NCBI GenBank assembly: GCA_027491845.1
Contig: JAOZGF010000029.1
Span: forward strand, 1-11,983
Length of the DNA stretch: 11,983 nt
Source: Thermoproteota archaeon
Lineage (GTDB): Archaea > Korarchaeota > JAOZGF01
Reading direction: 5' to 3'
Below are positions 1 to 7,254 of this stretch, piece after piece. Position numbers and translations under genes: made by a program. A model generated the notes under the pieces. That model worked only from the letters and a program-made list of their open reading frames with translations, was not told the DNA's origin and searched no databases. The stretch's first letter is position 1; each line of letters begins with the position of its first letter.

Positions 1-231
1 TATCCCCATCTCTTTCGCCTTGAAAAATCCCCTTTTAACCCTGTATCTCTTGGCAATTGGATGCGGGAAAGAACCCCCACCGTTACATATAATTAAATTT
101 ATGTTTTGTTCATGTAGCGCTTCCCTAATTTCTTTGCACAGTCGCTTGATCACGTTTAGTCTTGCTTTCCTTCGGATATCCTTGTATGTTATGACGGATC
201 CCCCTAGCTTTACCATGATGAGGTTCTCCAT
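1..231 (-). CDS. ipk: Isopentenyl phosphate kinase, N-terminal part (runs off the left edge)
   Basis: Only the first 77 codons are present. The gene starts at the ATG at 231-229 and continues past position 1. The product would phosphorylate isopentenyl phosphate to isopentenyl diphosphate with ATP, the last step of the archaeal mevalonate route to membrane lipids. The evidence is the amino-acid-kinase N-terminus MVKLGGSVIT at residues 6-15 (glycine-rich phosphate loop with its lysine) and the motif NGGGSFPHPIAKRY at 50-63. The family form is GGGSFGHxxAxxY, whose histidine is the catalytic residue; here it is His57. One glycine of that motif is replaced by Pro56. The ATG at 216-214 (residue 6) is a possible alternative start. 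The gene lies 34 bases downstream of the recombinase stop on the same strand, so the two may be cotranscribed. The call is firm for the family and limited by truncation. Confidence 0.85.
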   Translation of the reverse strand, partial: MENLIMVKLGGSVITYKDIRRKARLNVIKRLCKEIREALHEQNINLIICNGGGSFPHPIAKRYRVKRGFFKAKEMGI

Positions 232-265
232 GTTCTCACATTCCCTTAATTTTCCGCTTGTTTTC

Positions 266-1153
266 CTAGGTTTTTGACCTCAGGAGGTTTAGGTTTGCCT
301 TCACGTATTGTTTTCTAAGTTCTTCCAGTGAGACATGCGTATAGATTTGGGTTGTAGCGAGGGAACTGTGGCCTAGGAGTTCTTGTATATATCTTATGTC
401 CACTTCTTTGTCAAGTAAATGGGTTGCAAAACTGTGTCTGAGCTTGTGGGGGGTGCATCTTTCTTGGTAATTCATTATTTTCGCTTTTTTACCCAGCCTT
501 TTAATCATTCTCTGAACATTTAACGGCGTGATCCTGTTTCCGTAGTTGTTCAGGAATAATGGTCCACTTTTTTCTTTTCTGGAGGAAAGATACTTTTTTA
601 GTTCCACCTTACATTCCTCGCTGAAGAAAGTGTACCTGTCTTTTCCTCCCTTTCCGCCGGAGATCCTTATTGTGTTCTTTTCGAAGTTTAAGTCTTCAAG
701 GTTTAAGTTGCAGAGCTCAGAAACCCTTATGCCTGAAGAGTATAGGAGGAGGATTATTGCTTTGTCCCTTGTTTTTTCAGCTGCTTCAACTAACTTTAAT
801 ATTTCTTCCCTGCTCAATACTTCAGGCAGGTTTTTACCTACGCGCGGAGGCTTTAATTCTTTTAAGAAATCTTTTCCCAGGTAAGACAGAAACCTTCTTA
901 ACACAACGACGTGCAAGTGCATGCTTCTGGCAGAATAGTTTTTTTTGTGTTTAATGTGGTAAAGATATTCCTTTACTCTTTCCAGGGTTATATTGGACAT
1001 GTCCCATTTGTTGAATTCGAAAAAGGTGCGGAGGGCGCTTGCATATGTTTTTATTGTTTGCTTGCTCTTTCCTTCCAGCTCTAAGTCTATCAAGAAATCC
1101 TTGGCTTTTGCAGGCAACATCTCTGACTTCTTGACTTCTTTGATCTTAACCAA
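266..1153 (-). CDS. xerA: Tyrosine recombinase, archaeal XerA-like
   Basis: A 295-residue tyrosine recombinase that would cut and rejoin DNA through a covalent 3'-phosphotyrosine, most likely resolving chromosome dimers at a dif-like site. An N-terminal core-binding (SAM-like) domain covers about residues 15-95 and the catalytic domain about 108-285. The full catalytic set is visible: Arg143 (SSGIRVSEL), Lys168 in the beta-hairpin (GGKGGKDR), His236 and Arg239 (PHKLRHSF), His262 (LLGHSS) and Tyr271 (TQIYTHV). The length is that of cellular XerA; phage and integrative-element integrases are usually longer and lie beside a tRNA gene, and none is seen here. The start is TTG at 1153-1151, supported by a GGAGG ten bases upstream; the first in-frame ATG, at codon 12, has no clear ribosome site. 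A plasmid or integron-like role is possible but not suggested by the neighbours. Confidence 0.9.
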   Translation of the reverse strand: MVKIKEVKKSEMLPAKAKDFLIDLELEGKSKQTIKTYASALRTFFEFNKWDMSNITLERVKEYLYHIKHKKNYSARSMHLHVVVLRRFLSYLGKDFLKELKPPRVGKNLPEVLSREEILKLVEAAEKTRDKAIILLLYSSGIRVSELCNLNLEDLNFEKNTIRISGGKGGKDRYTFFSEECKVELKKYLSSRKEKSGPLFLNNYGNRITPLNVQRMIKRLGKKAKIMNYQERCTPHKLRHSFATHLLDKEVDIRYIQELLGHSSLATTQIYTHVSLEELRKQYVKANLNLLRSKT

Positions 1154-1163
1154 GGGTTTTCTG

Positions 1164-1168
1164 CCTCC
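1164..1168 (-). promoter_or_regulatory. Ribosome binding site that decides a TTG start for the recombinase
   Basis: On the minus strand GGAGG lies ten bases before the TTG at 1153-1151. No in-frame ATG is placed as well, so this site is the reason for choosing the TTG start. Confidence 0.55.
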
Positions 1169-1436
1169 ATGTAATACAGGGCTGCTGACGATTGTTCATT
1201 AAACGTTAGTATGGCGAATCTATGCTTAAAAACGTTTTAGAAAATAAGTGGAAGAATTTTGCAGAAATCCTTTGGAGCTTCACAGGGAATTCCCTATTTA
1301 TTGTAAAGAAAATGGGTTTGCTTAAGTGCCATGTATTAGTTAAACATTGCATTCCTTTTTTCTTGGCTGAAGCTTCAAGGGTTAAAAAACTTTTTGTCTA
1401 ATTGCAGGAAGACTATTTTTACCAGTAATTTCAAAC

Positions 1437-1445
1437 TTTTTAAAG
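1437..1445 (+). promoter_or_regulatory. Putative TATA box of polB
   Basis: TTTTTAAAG, preceded by a purine-containing stretch that could act as BRE, lies about 54-62 bases before the polB ATG. Transcription would start near 1466 and leave a leader of about 30 bases. No strong Shine-Dalgarno sequence precedes the ATG at 1499. Confidence 0.4.
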
Positions 1446-1498
1446 CTTTTAGATTAACAATTAGTTAGAAGGCAAGTATAATTGTTTGTCTGATTAGC

Positions 1499-3937
1499 AT
1501 GAAGCTTAAACTTTTGGTTTACGATATTGATCACGTTGTGGAGAATGGAGAAGGTGTTGCAAGGCTCTTCACAGTAGATGAAAAAGGCAGGATAGTAATT
1601 GTATTGGATAATTCTGTTAAACCCTACTTTTACGTTGAAACGGTGGAGGAAGAAGTTGAAAGCATTAGGAAAAAGATGGAGGCATTGAAACATGAGGGCT
1701 ACCAGGTTCAGAGGGTTGTTGAAGTAGAGAAAGACTTCTATACGGGCAGGAAGAAGTTGTTGATGGTTTACCTGCGTAATCCAAAGGAAGTCATGGATGT
1801 AAGGAACATTGTGAAGGAATGGCCAGGCGTCATCAACGAATATGAGTACACTCTGCCCTTTTATCACCGTTACCTCTTGGACAAGGGATTGAGTCTCATG
1901 GAATGGATTGAGGTTGAGGGTGAAAGTGTTAATGGAAATTACCCTTACCCTGTTGTCATCGCTAAATCAATTAACAAGTTGGGCCTGCCTCAGGATCAAG
2001 GCTTTAGGGTTCTCGCCTTTGACATAGAGGTTGCAGAGGAAAACGGTGAAGAAAAGATAATTATGATTTCAATGGCCGACAACCAGGGCTTCAAAAAAGT
2101 TTTAACTTGTTGGGGTGAGGCGAATGAGTTAAGCCATGTTGAAACCTTTGGAAACGAAAGGGAAATGCTTGAGAGATTCGTGGAGTTAGTGGGAGAAAGG
2201 GATCCTGTCTTCATTGTGGGTTATAACACGGACAGATTTGATTTCTTAAAGCTTAGGGATAGATGTGAGGCGTTAGGTGTAAAGCTTAGGTTGGGCTTAG
2301 ATAGAAAGGAGGTTAAACTGGTTAAGAGGGGCAGGATATCCTCTGCCAAAATAACAGGCAGGGTTCATTTAGACCTCTTTGATTTCATTGAACACATTCT
2401 TTCTCCCTCCATGAAAACAGAAGTCCTAACGCTTGACGCAGTTTCAAAAGAATTGATTGGGAAGGGGAAAGTAGATGTTAAGTGGCTTGAAATCGAAGAA
2501 GCCTGGAAACAAAAGAGAGATTTTGAGAAGATCGTCAGTTATTCGCTCCGGGATGCAGAACTAACCCTTGCCTTATCCCATTACCTTCTCCCCCAAATAT
2601 TTTCCATAGCTAGGTTAACGGGGCTACCCCCCTTTGACGCCTCTAGATACACTTACTCCCAGCTTGTCGAGGCATTTTTCATGAAGAAAGCTGTTGAAAC
2701 AAACACGTTAATCCCTAACAGGCCTAAACACGAAGAAATACAGCAAAGAAGGGCGCAACCTGTTTATAAGGGAGCTATAGTGATTGAACCTGAGAAAGGG
2801 GTTCATTCAAACATTCTGGTCTTCGATTTCGCAGCAATGTATCCAAGAATAATAGTTACACATAACATATCACCCGACACCCTTAACTGCAGCTGCTGCA
2901 AAAAAGAGAGGGTCCCAGGTTTAAACTATCACTTCTGCAGGGAAAAGAAGGGATTTATACCTGCACATCTTGAAGAAGTCATTAGGAGGAGGGATAAAGT
3001 CAAGAGGGAAATGAGGGAAATCGACAAGGAAAGCGAGAAGTACAGGCAACTGGACAACATGCAATTCGCACTGAAAATAATTGCAAATGCAACATACGGA
3101 TACTTTGCATATGTGGGTTCAAGGTGGTACTGCAGGCCTTGCGGAGAATCATGTACGGCATGGGAAAGATATTATATAAACCAGGTCATTAAGAAGGCGG
3201 AAGAGGCAGGTTTCTCCATATTGTACGGAGACACGGACAGCGTCTTCTTAACATTGCACGGTCTTTCAAAGGAAGAATTGATAAGGAAGGGAATGAAGTG
3301 GCTCAAGGAATTAAATGAGTCCCTTCCAGGAATGATTGAACTAGAATTCAGGGGCTTCTACGTGAACGGAATATTTGTAGCCCGAAGGGGAAAGGTAAAA
3401 GGGGCTAAGAAGAGATATGCCTTAATAGATGAAGAAGGAGAACTCGAAATAAGAGGATTTGAAACGGTTAGGAGGGACTGGTGTGAACTTTCAAAGGAAA
3501 TCCAGCATGAAGTGTTAAGAATAATTTTACAGGAGAAAGACCTTAACAAGGCTGTGGCCCTCGTTAAAAAAACGATTAGAGAAATAAGGGAAAGAAGGGT
3601 TCCGCTGGAGAAACTCATCATATACACCCAGTTAACAAAGCCGTTATCAGAGTACAAGTCCATAGGTCCACATGTTAAGGTTGCTTATAAATTGAAGGAA
3701 AAGGGCAGGCCTGTTGGTGAAGGAATGGTTGTTCAATTTATCGTTACAAAGGGCTCAGGGTCGATTTCAGATAGATCCATGCCCTCTGAAGATGTCACAA
3801 TAGATGATTACGATCCTGATTACTATATTCACAATCAAGTTCTACCTGCCTCCATGAGGGTTCTCTCCATTCTAGGCATATCTGAAAAAGAGATTTTAAA
3901 GGAGGAGAGACAGGCTAAACTAGGAGAATGGTTTTAA
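1499..3937 (+). CDS. polB: Family B DNA polymerase with 3'-5' exonuclease and C-terminal PIP box
   Basis: An 812-residue replicative DNA polymerase of normal length for archaeal PolB. Proofreading motifs are intact: Exo I with Asp175 and Glu177 (FDIEV), Exo II with Asn243, Phe247 and Asp248 (YNTDRFD), and Exo III with Tyr348 and Asp352 (YSLRD). Polymerase motifs are intact: A with Asp443 (DFAAMYPRII), B with Lys526, Asn530, Tyr533 and Gly534, C with Asp578 and Asp580 (YGDTDS); a KKRY motif follows in the thumb region. An N-terminal KPYFYVE resembles the template-uracil pocket of thermococcal enzymes. The last eight residues, QAKLGEWF, are a textbook PCNA-interacting motif. Extra cysteines lie between motifs A and B. 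The usual serine or asparagine after YP in motif A is arginine (Arg450). The gene stands alone, divergent from xerA and convergent with the next gene. No intein or frameshift is seen. Confidence 0.96.
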   Translation: MKLKLLVYDIDHVVENGEGVARLFTVDEKGRIVIVLDNSVKPYFYVETVEEEVESIRKKMEALKHEGYQVQRVVEVEKDFYTGRKKLLMVYLRNPKEVMDVRNIVKEWPGVINEYEYTLPFYHRYLLDKGLSLMEWIEVEGESVNGNYPYPVVIAKSINKLGLPQDQGFRVLAFDIEVAEENGEEKIIMISMADNQGFKKVLTCWGEANELSHVETFGNEREMLERFVELVGERDPVFIVGYNTDRFDFLKLRDRCEALGVKLRLGLDRKEVKLVKRGRISSAKITGRVHLDLFDFIEHILSPSMKTEVLTLDAVSKELIGKGKVDVKWLEIEEAWKQKRDFEKIVSYSLRDAELTLALSHYLLPQIFSIARLTGLPPFDASRYTYSQLVEAFFMKKAVETNTLIPNRPKHEEIQQRRAQPVYKGAIVIEPEKGVHSNILVFDFAAMYPRIIVTHNISPDTLNCSCCKKERVPGLNYHFCREKKGFIPAHLEEVIRRRDKVKREMREIDKESEKYRQLDNMQFALKIIANATYGYFAYVGSRWYCRPCGESCTAWERYYINQVIKKAEEAGFSILYGDTDSVFLTLHGLSKEELIRKGMKWLKELNESLPGMIELEFRGFYVNGIFVARRGKVKGAKKRYALIDEEGELEIRGFETVRRDWCELSKEIQHEVLRIILQEKDLNKAVALVKKTIREIRERRVPLEKLIIYTQLTKPLSEYKSIGPHVKVAYKLKEKGRPVGEGMVVQFIVTKGSGSISDRSMPSEDVTIDDYDPDYYIHNQVLPASMRVLSILGISEKEILKEERQAKLGEWF

Positions 3938-3950
3938 TTCTGCTTTAACC

Positions 3951-3970
3951 TGTTTCAACTTGTTTCAAAC
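3951..3970 (+). repeat. Tandem 10-base direct repeat in the convergent intergenic gap
   Basis: TGTTTCAACT is followed directly by TGTTTCAAAC, 14 bases after the polB stop. The two copies differ at two bases. The 65-base gap (3938-4002) separates convergent genes and has no other recognisable signal; this may be chance or part of a 3'-end region. Confidence 0.4.
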
Positions 3971-4002
3971 CTATAATGTACTTTGCAGAAAAGAAACTGT
4001 AT

Positions 4003-5376
4003 TCATCCTTCTTTAAAGGAAAAGCTGGCCTGTTTACCTTTCCACTGCATGACTGCCGCCTTTAAAAGAAAGAGGGTCGGTGCAAAGGAGCAAAACAGTA
4101 GTGGCATGAGCGGTGTAGCTGTTACTCCGCCTAAAGTAACAGAAAAAAGCCTTACATCCCTTGTAGCCCAAGGAAATCCTTTCCTAAATTCTTCGCTGCC
4201 CAAACTCGTCCGAAGTAACATTGAAACATAACTTACCATGACAACTCCAAATGTGGATAAAGCTAACAAAACCATTATGAAGCCTGGTTGTAAAATTTCC
4301 ATGTTATAGATTGAAAAACAAAGTGAAAGCATCAGGGAAACATCCACCGCCCTATCCAGAACTGTGTCAATGAATTTCCCGAACAAGCTTGTTTTGCCTG
4401 TTAGCCTGGCTAGTTCTCCGTCCATTCCATCTAACAGCGACGAAAAATGAGTTAGAATCCCAGCTAGAGCGTAACAATTAAAGAAAAAAAGCATTGCAGA
4501 AATAATTCCTGTTAAGAAGCTAACCACACTTATCAGGGTCGGATTAACAGTCCACTTTTTCTTGTAAAGCCAGACAGATGCCCTGGTGGATAAGGGCCTG
4601 TTTAAATATCTTGAAACAACCCCATCCCATGGTTTATACAGGTCACGCCTAAGTATTTCCCAATACATTCTCCTGGCTTCAATTAGGTCCCTCGGAGTGT
4701 CTACATCTATCCATAGGCAGCCTGTCACGTCGATGAAACCGACTTCTCTTTTTTCAGCTGAATAATTAACCAAGTCATCTATTTCCGCTTTGGCTCCCCT
4801 TTTTTCAATTAACTCATCGATCCAAGGGAAGACTTTCTTGGAGAGCACAAATAATCCTGTATCTATGCCGTTTGCTGGATAAACATCTTTACCAACCCGC
4901 TCAATAATCCCGTTCCTTATTTTAATTTTAAGACCTTCACGCATTTTCTCTTCAAGAGGTTTTCTATCTAGGCACAGGACTATGCCTTTCCTTTCACTTG
5001 TTTTTAAAAGCCTTCTTACAATTTCTCTTTCAAACAAGTGATCAGACATGACTAGCAGTATCTTCTCTGTATTTCTATCTTGCCTTACCTGTTTTACCGC
5101 TGACTTTAAGGTATAAAGGTTTCCGCTGTTTCTTCTTTCAACTGAAACTATCCTAATGTTTAGTTTTTCTTGGTTTTCAAGTTCCCTCTTGAATTGTTCA
5201 ACAAACTCTGACCTTGTCGCTATGATTACTTCTCTTACATTTATTTCCCTTAGTTGTGTGAGTATGAAGTCTATGATTTTTGTTTTTCGATTTAGTTTTA
5301 GGAATGATTTTGCTGTATAAAGGCCTAGGGAACCCATTCTGGTTCCTTTTCCAGCCGCAATAATGACGGCTTTCAT
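4003..5376 (-). CDS. Bifunctional CTP:inositol-1-phosphate cytidylyltransferase / DIPP synthase (CDP-alcohol phosphotransferase)
   Basis: A 457-residue fusion. Residues 1-240 are a sugar-nucleotidyltransferase domain with GKGTRMG at 9-15, the AKSFLKL lysine near 23, Asp112 (MSDH) and Asp226 (WIDVDTP). Residues 250-457 are a CDP-alcohol phosphatidyltransferase with several membrane segments (about 275-305, 345-370, 375-395, 425-445) and the complete motif Asp316-x2-Asp319-Gly320-x2-Ala323-Arg324-x8-Gly333-x3-Asp337-x3-Asp341. This architecture is that of the Archaeoglobus IPCT-DIPPS enzyme: it makes CDP-inositol from CTP and inositol 1-phosphate, then joins it to a second inositol phosphate, giving the precursor of di-myo-inositol phosphate, a solute of (hyper)thermophiles. 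The start ATG has GTGAT a few bases upstream. No inositol-1-phosphate synthase gene is nearby. Synthesis of another CDP-alcohol-derived lipid headgroup is the main alternative. Confidence 0.88.
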   Translation of the reverse strand: MKAVIIAAGKGTRMGSLGLYTAKSFLKLNRKTKIIDFILTQLREINVREVIIATRSEFVEQFKRELENQEKLNIRIVSVERRNSGNLYTLKSAVKQVRQDRNTEKILLVMSDHLFEREIVRRLLKTSERKGIVLCLDRKPLEEKMREGLKIKIRNGIIERVGKDVYPANGIDTGLFVLSKKVFPWIDELIEKRGAKAEIDDLVNYSAEKREVGFIDVTGCLWIDVDTPRDLIEARRMYWEILRRDLYKPWDGVVSRYLNRPLSTRASVWLYKKKWTVNPTLISVVSFLTGIISAMLFFFNCYALAGILTHFSSLLDGMDGELARLTGKTSLFGKFIDTVLDRAVDVSLMLSLCFSIYNMEILQPGFIMVLLALSTFGVVMVSYVSMLLRTSLGSEEFRKGFPWATRDVRLFSVTLGGVTATPLMPLLFCSFAPTLFLLKAAVMQWKGKQASFSFKEG

Positions 5377-5410
5377 AGAATCACTGTTAACTTACCTTAA
5401 AGTTTTACTA

Positions 5411-5419
5411 AATTATAAG
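5411..5419 (-). promoter_or_regulatory. Putative TATA box of the DIPP synthase gene
   Basis: On the minus strand CTTATAATT lies 35-43 bases before the ATG at 5376, which would give a leader of only about 10-20 bases. GTGAT just before the ATG is the likely ribosome site. Confidence 0.4.
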
Positions 5420-5604
5420 GAGGCATTCTAGAATTATGATTAGGAAAAGGCCTTTGTTAGGTAGAATGCCAAACCATCTAAAAAAATTTTGGCTGTAGGC
5501 AAAGTAATAGGTAGGGAAACTTCCGAGTTCTTCGGCGCAGTAGAGTTTAAATGTCCTTTAATAACCAGTGCTCATTAAAAATCAATTGCTTTAAAGAGAA
5601 AAAC

Positions 5605-5613
5605 TTTTTAAGG
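5605..5613 (+). promoter_or_regulatory. Putative TATA box of the thiolase-DUF35 operon
   Basis: CTTTTTAAG preceded by an A-rich, purine-containing stretch, about 52-60 bases before the thiolase ATG. It matches the form and spacing of the box seen upstream of polB. A GAGAGGT ribosome site follows at 5650-5656. Confidence 0.4.
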
Positions 5614-5664
5614 GGGTACAGGTTTTGCTTCTAGAGGAAAAGTTGTTCTGAGAGGTACAGGATT

Positions 5665-6837
5665 ATGATGGGTAAACCTTTAGCTGCTGTCGTGTCTGTG
5701 GGGTTGTCTAAGTTCGGTCGGATAGAAGGTAAATACGGCAGGGAATTGTTTTTTGATGCTTTTAAAGAGGCAATCGATGGTTGCCCAAACCTAGAAACGA
5801 GAGACATTGAGGCGCTTTATGTGGGGCAAATGAGCGAATTTTACGAGCACCAGGGACACAGTGGGGCAATTGCAGCTAATTGGACGAGGTTGCTTCCCAT
5901 CCCGTCAATTAGAACTGAGGGTGCCTGTGCTTCCTCGGGTGCTGCGGTGGCTTTAGGCGTTATGTCCGTTCATTCCGGCCTATGCGACGTCGTTATGGCA
6001 GGCGGTATAGAGAAAATGACACACCAGCCTACTCCTTTTGTAACTGAAGCACTGGCGCTGGCCTCAGATTTCCCCTTTGAACAATGGAATGGATTAACTT
6101 TTCCTGGGCTGTATGCCTTGATGGCTACCGCGCACATGCATGAGTATGGGACCACTGAAGAGCAACTGGCATTGGTGGCTGTTAAAAACCATGGTAACGC
6201 CATGTTTAACCCTAAAGCCCATTTACCAAAAAAGATAACTGTTGATGACGTCCTCTCTTCAAGGATAATCGCATGGCCGCTTAAACTGTATGATTGCTCC
6301 CTAATAACGGATGGAGCCTCCTGCGTTATCTTGACGAAACCTGAACTAGCGAAGAAATACACTGATACGCCTGTCTACATCATTGGATTTGGGCAGGCGG
6401 CGGACACAATAGGCTTATACGAAAGAGCCTCATTGACTTCTTTAGCAGCCACCAAGGTTGCCTCAAAAAAGGCATACGAAATGGCCGGGGTTTCTCCGAA
6501 AGACATAGATGTGGCTGAGGTACACGACTGTTTCACGATCGCTGAGATAATGGCCTATGAAGACCTTGGATTTTGTGAAAAGGGGAGGGGAGGAAAGCTT
6601 ATTGAGGATGGTGAAACCAATATTGGAGGCAGAATCCCTGTTAACACCAGCGGAGGACTAAAAGCAAAGGGCCATCCTGTTGGGGCTACTGGTGCAGCTC
6701 AAATTTGCGAGATATATTACCAGTTAACGGGTCAGGCTGGCAAGAGACAGGTTGAAGGTGCTGAAATAGGTTTAGCCCATAATATAGGTGGATCGGGCGC
6801 TACAGGAGTTGTCCATATCCTGAGAAGAGGTGATTAA
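5665..6837 (+). CDS. Archaeal-type thiolase (acetyl-CoA C-acetyltransferase family)
   Basis: A 390-residue thiolase that would join or split acyl-CoA thioesters, for example two acetyl-CoA to acetoacetyl-CoA. The nucleophilic cysteine is Cys88 (EGACASSG); further signatures are GGIEKMT near 113-119, NHGNAMFNPKAH, His287-Asp-Cys289-Phe, and GGLKAKGHPVGATG with His337. The C-terminal loop reads NIGGSGA and lacks the CxG cysteine of bacterial biosynthetic thiolases, as is usual for the archaeal/SCP2-like branch; Cys289 may take its role (inference). In the mevalonate pathway this enzyme forms a complex with HMG-CoA synthase and a DUF35 protein. The DUF35 gene follows two bases after the stop, but no HMG-CoA synthase is present here. 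Two adjacent ATG codons (5665, 5668) are possible starts, with GAGAGGT eight bases before the first. A role in acyl-CoA breakdown is the alternative. Confidence 0.92.
   Translation: MMGKPLAAVVSVGLSKFGRIEGKYGRELFFDAFKEAIDGCPNLETRDIEALYVGQMSEFYEHQGHSGAIAANWTRLLPIPSIRTEGACASSGAAVALGVMSVHSGLCDVVMAGGIEKMTHQPTPFVTEALALASDFPFEQWNGLTFPGLYALMATAHMHEYGTTEEQLALVAVKNHGNAMFNPKAHLPKKITVDDVLSSRIIAWPLKLYDCSLITDGASCVILTKPELAKKYTDTPVYIIGFGQAADTIGLYERASLTSLAATKVASKKAYEMAGVSPKDIDVAEVHDCFTIAEIMAYEDLGFCEKGRGGKLIEDGETNIGGRIPVNTSGGLKAKGHPVGATGAAQICEIYYQLTGQAGKRQVEGAEIGLAHNIGGSGATGVVHILRRGD
6827..6834 (+). promoter_or_regulatory. Strong ribosome binding site for the DUF35 gene
   Basis: GAGGTGAT lies inside the last codons of the thiolase gene, five bases before the ATG at 6840. 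It indicates coupled translation of thiolase and DUF35 protein. Confidence 0.65.
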
Positions 6838-6839
6838 CA

Positions 6840-7244
6840 ATGAGCGAGGAACTCCCTAAGACCCTTGATCAGTTTTACAAGTTTGTTTCAGAGAAAAAAT
6901 TGATGGCCTTACAGTGCCTTGACTGTGGTAAGATCTATCTCCCCCCAACCCCGAGATGTCCAAAGTGTTTTTCTTTCAACACAAGCTGGAAGGAGCTCTC
7001 AGGCAAAGGAAAACTTTTAACGTACACGGAAATCCACGTGGCAACTCCCCAATTTGCTTCTCAAGCGCCCTACCTAGTCGGCATAGTAGAGTTGGAGGAG
7101 AACGTTAGGTTGCCTGGGATAATCAAAAACTGTAGGAGGGAAGAACTAGCTATAGGCAAGCCCATGAAAGTTGTTTTTGAAGAAAAAGCAGAGGAAAGAA
7201 AAAGTTGGCCAGCGTGGGGCAGGTACTACCTTGTTCCAGCTTAA
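6840..7244 (+). CDS. DUF35 / ChsH2-like OB-fold protein with rubredoxin-like zinc ribbon
   Basis: A 134-residue thiolase partner. The N-terminal helix (1-22) is followed by a zinc ribbon with Cys26-x2-Cys29 (CLDC) and Cys40-x2-Cys43 (CPKC), then an OB-fold from about 50 to 130 (GKGKLLTYTEIHVA, PYLVGIVELEE). In the methanogen complex this protein bridges thiolase and HMG-CoA synthase and forms a shared CoA-binding channel so that acetoacetyl-CoA is passed on directly. The length and all four metal-ligand cysteines are normal. It starts two bases after the thiolase stop behind a strong GGTGAT site, so the two are one operon. Its end is 10 bases from the stop of a convergent gene. Confidence 0.92.
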   Translation: MSEELPKTLDQFYKFVSEKKLMALQCLDCGKIYLPPTPRCPKCFSFNTSWKELSGKGKLLTYTEIHVATPQFASQAPYLVGIVELEENVRLPGIIKNCRREELAIGKPMKVVFEEKAEERKSWPAWGRYYLVPA

Positions 7245-7254
7245 CTCTCAGTTT

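Larger units (their letters stand above)
1154..1498. other. Divergent intergenic region between xerA and polB
   Basis: About 345 AT-rich bases between two divergently transcribed genes, so it should hold both promoters. A TATA-like TTTTTAAAG precedes polB (1437-1445). A weaker TTTTTAAGC-like match on the minus strand near 1225-1234 could serve xerA. Two short perfect palindromes are visible: AGGGAATTCCCT at 1284-1295 and TGAAGCTTCA at 1368-1377; either could bind a dimeric regulator, but this is speculation. A 59-codon open frame on the plus strand, 1222-1401, begins with ATG but has no good ribosome site and resembles nothing I recognise. I see no tRNA, CRISPR repeat or convincing dif site. 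Confidence 0.6.
5377..5664. other. Divergent intergenic region, with a possible gene remnant
   Basis: 288 bases between the divergent DIPP synthase and thiolase genes. Both outer ends carry TATA-like boxes. The middle holds an open frame on the plus strand, 5465-5578, with no ATG; from a TTG at 5489 it reads MAVGKVIGRETSEFFGAVEF and ten more residues before TAA. That is faintly like the first beta strands of a HerA-type helicase barrel domain (VGxVIGxxTxxEFxF) but stops far too early, so it may be a remnant or chance. A 20-codon frame starting at 5436 behind GGAGG is also seen, and nothing supports it further. Confidence 0.45.

Noticed and set aside
20..277. Plus-strand open frame of 85 codons at the left edge
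   Set aside because: The minus strand encodes a recognisable isopentenyl phosphate kinase N-terminus through the same bases.
266..1153. Recombinase as the integrase of a mobile element
   Set aside because: The length and motifs fit cellular XerA, and there is no tRNA gene, att repeat or other element gene in the window.
1154..1498. A dif recombination site next to xerA
   Set aside because: Short palindromes exist (1284-1295, 1368-1377) but none has two 11-base arms around a 6-base spacer; archaeal dif sites are usually far from xerA.
1454..1867. Minus-strand open frame of 137 codons opposite the start of polB
   Set aside because: It overlaps the PolB N-terminus antisense, resembles no family, and PolB is unambiguous in the opposite strand.
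3938..4002. Transcription terminator hairpin between convergent polB and DIPP synthase genes
   Set aside because: No stable stem or long T run is visible on either strand, only a short direct repeat.
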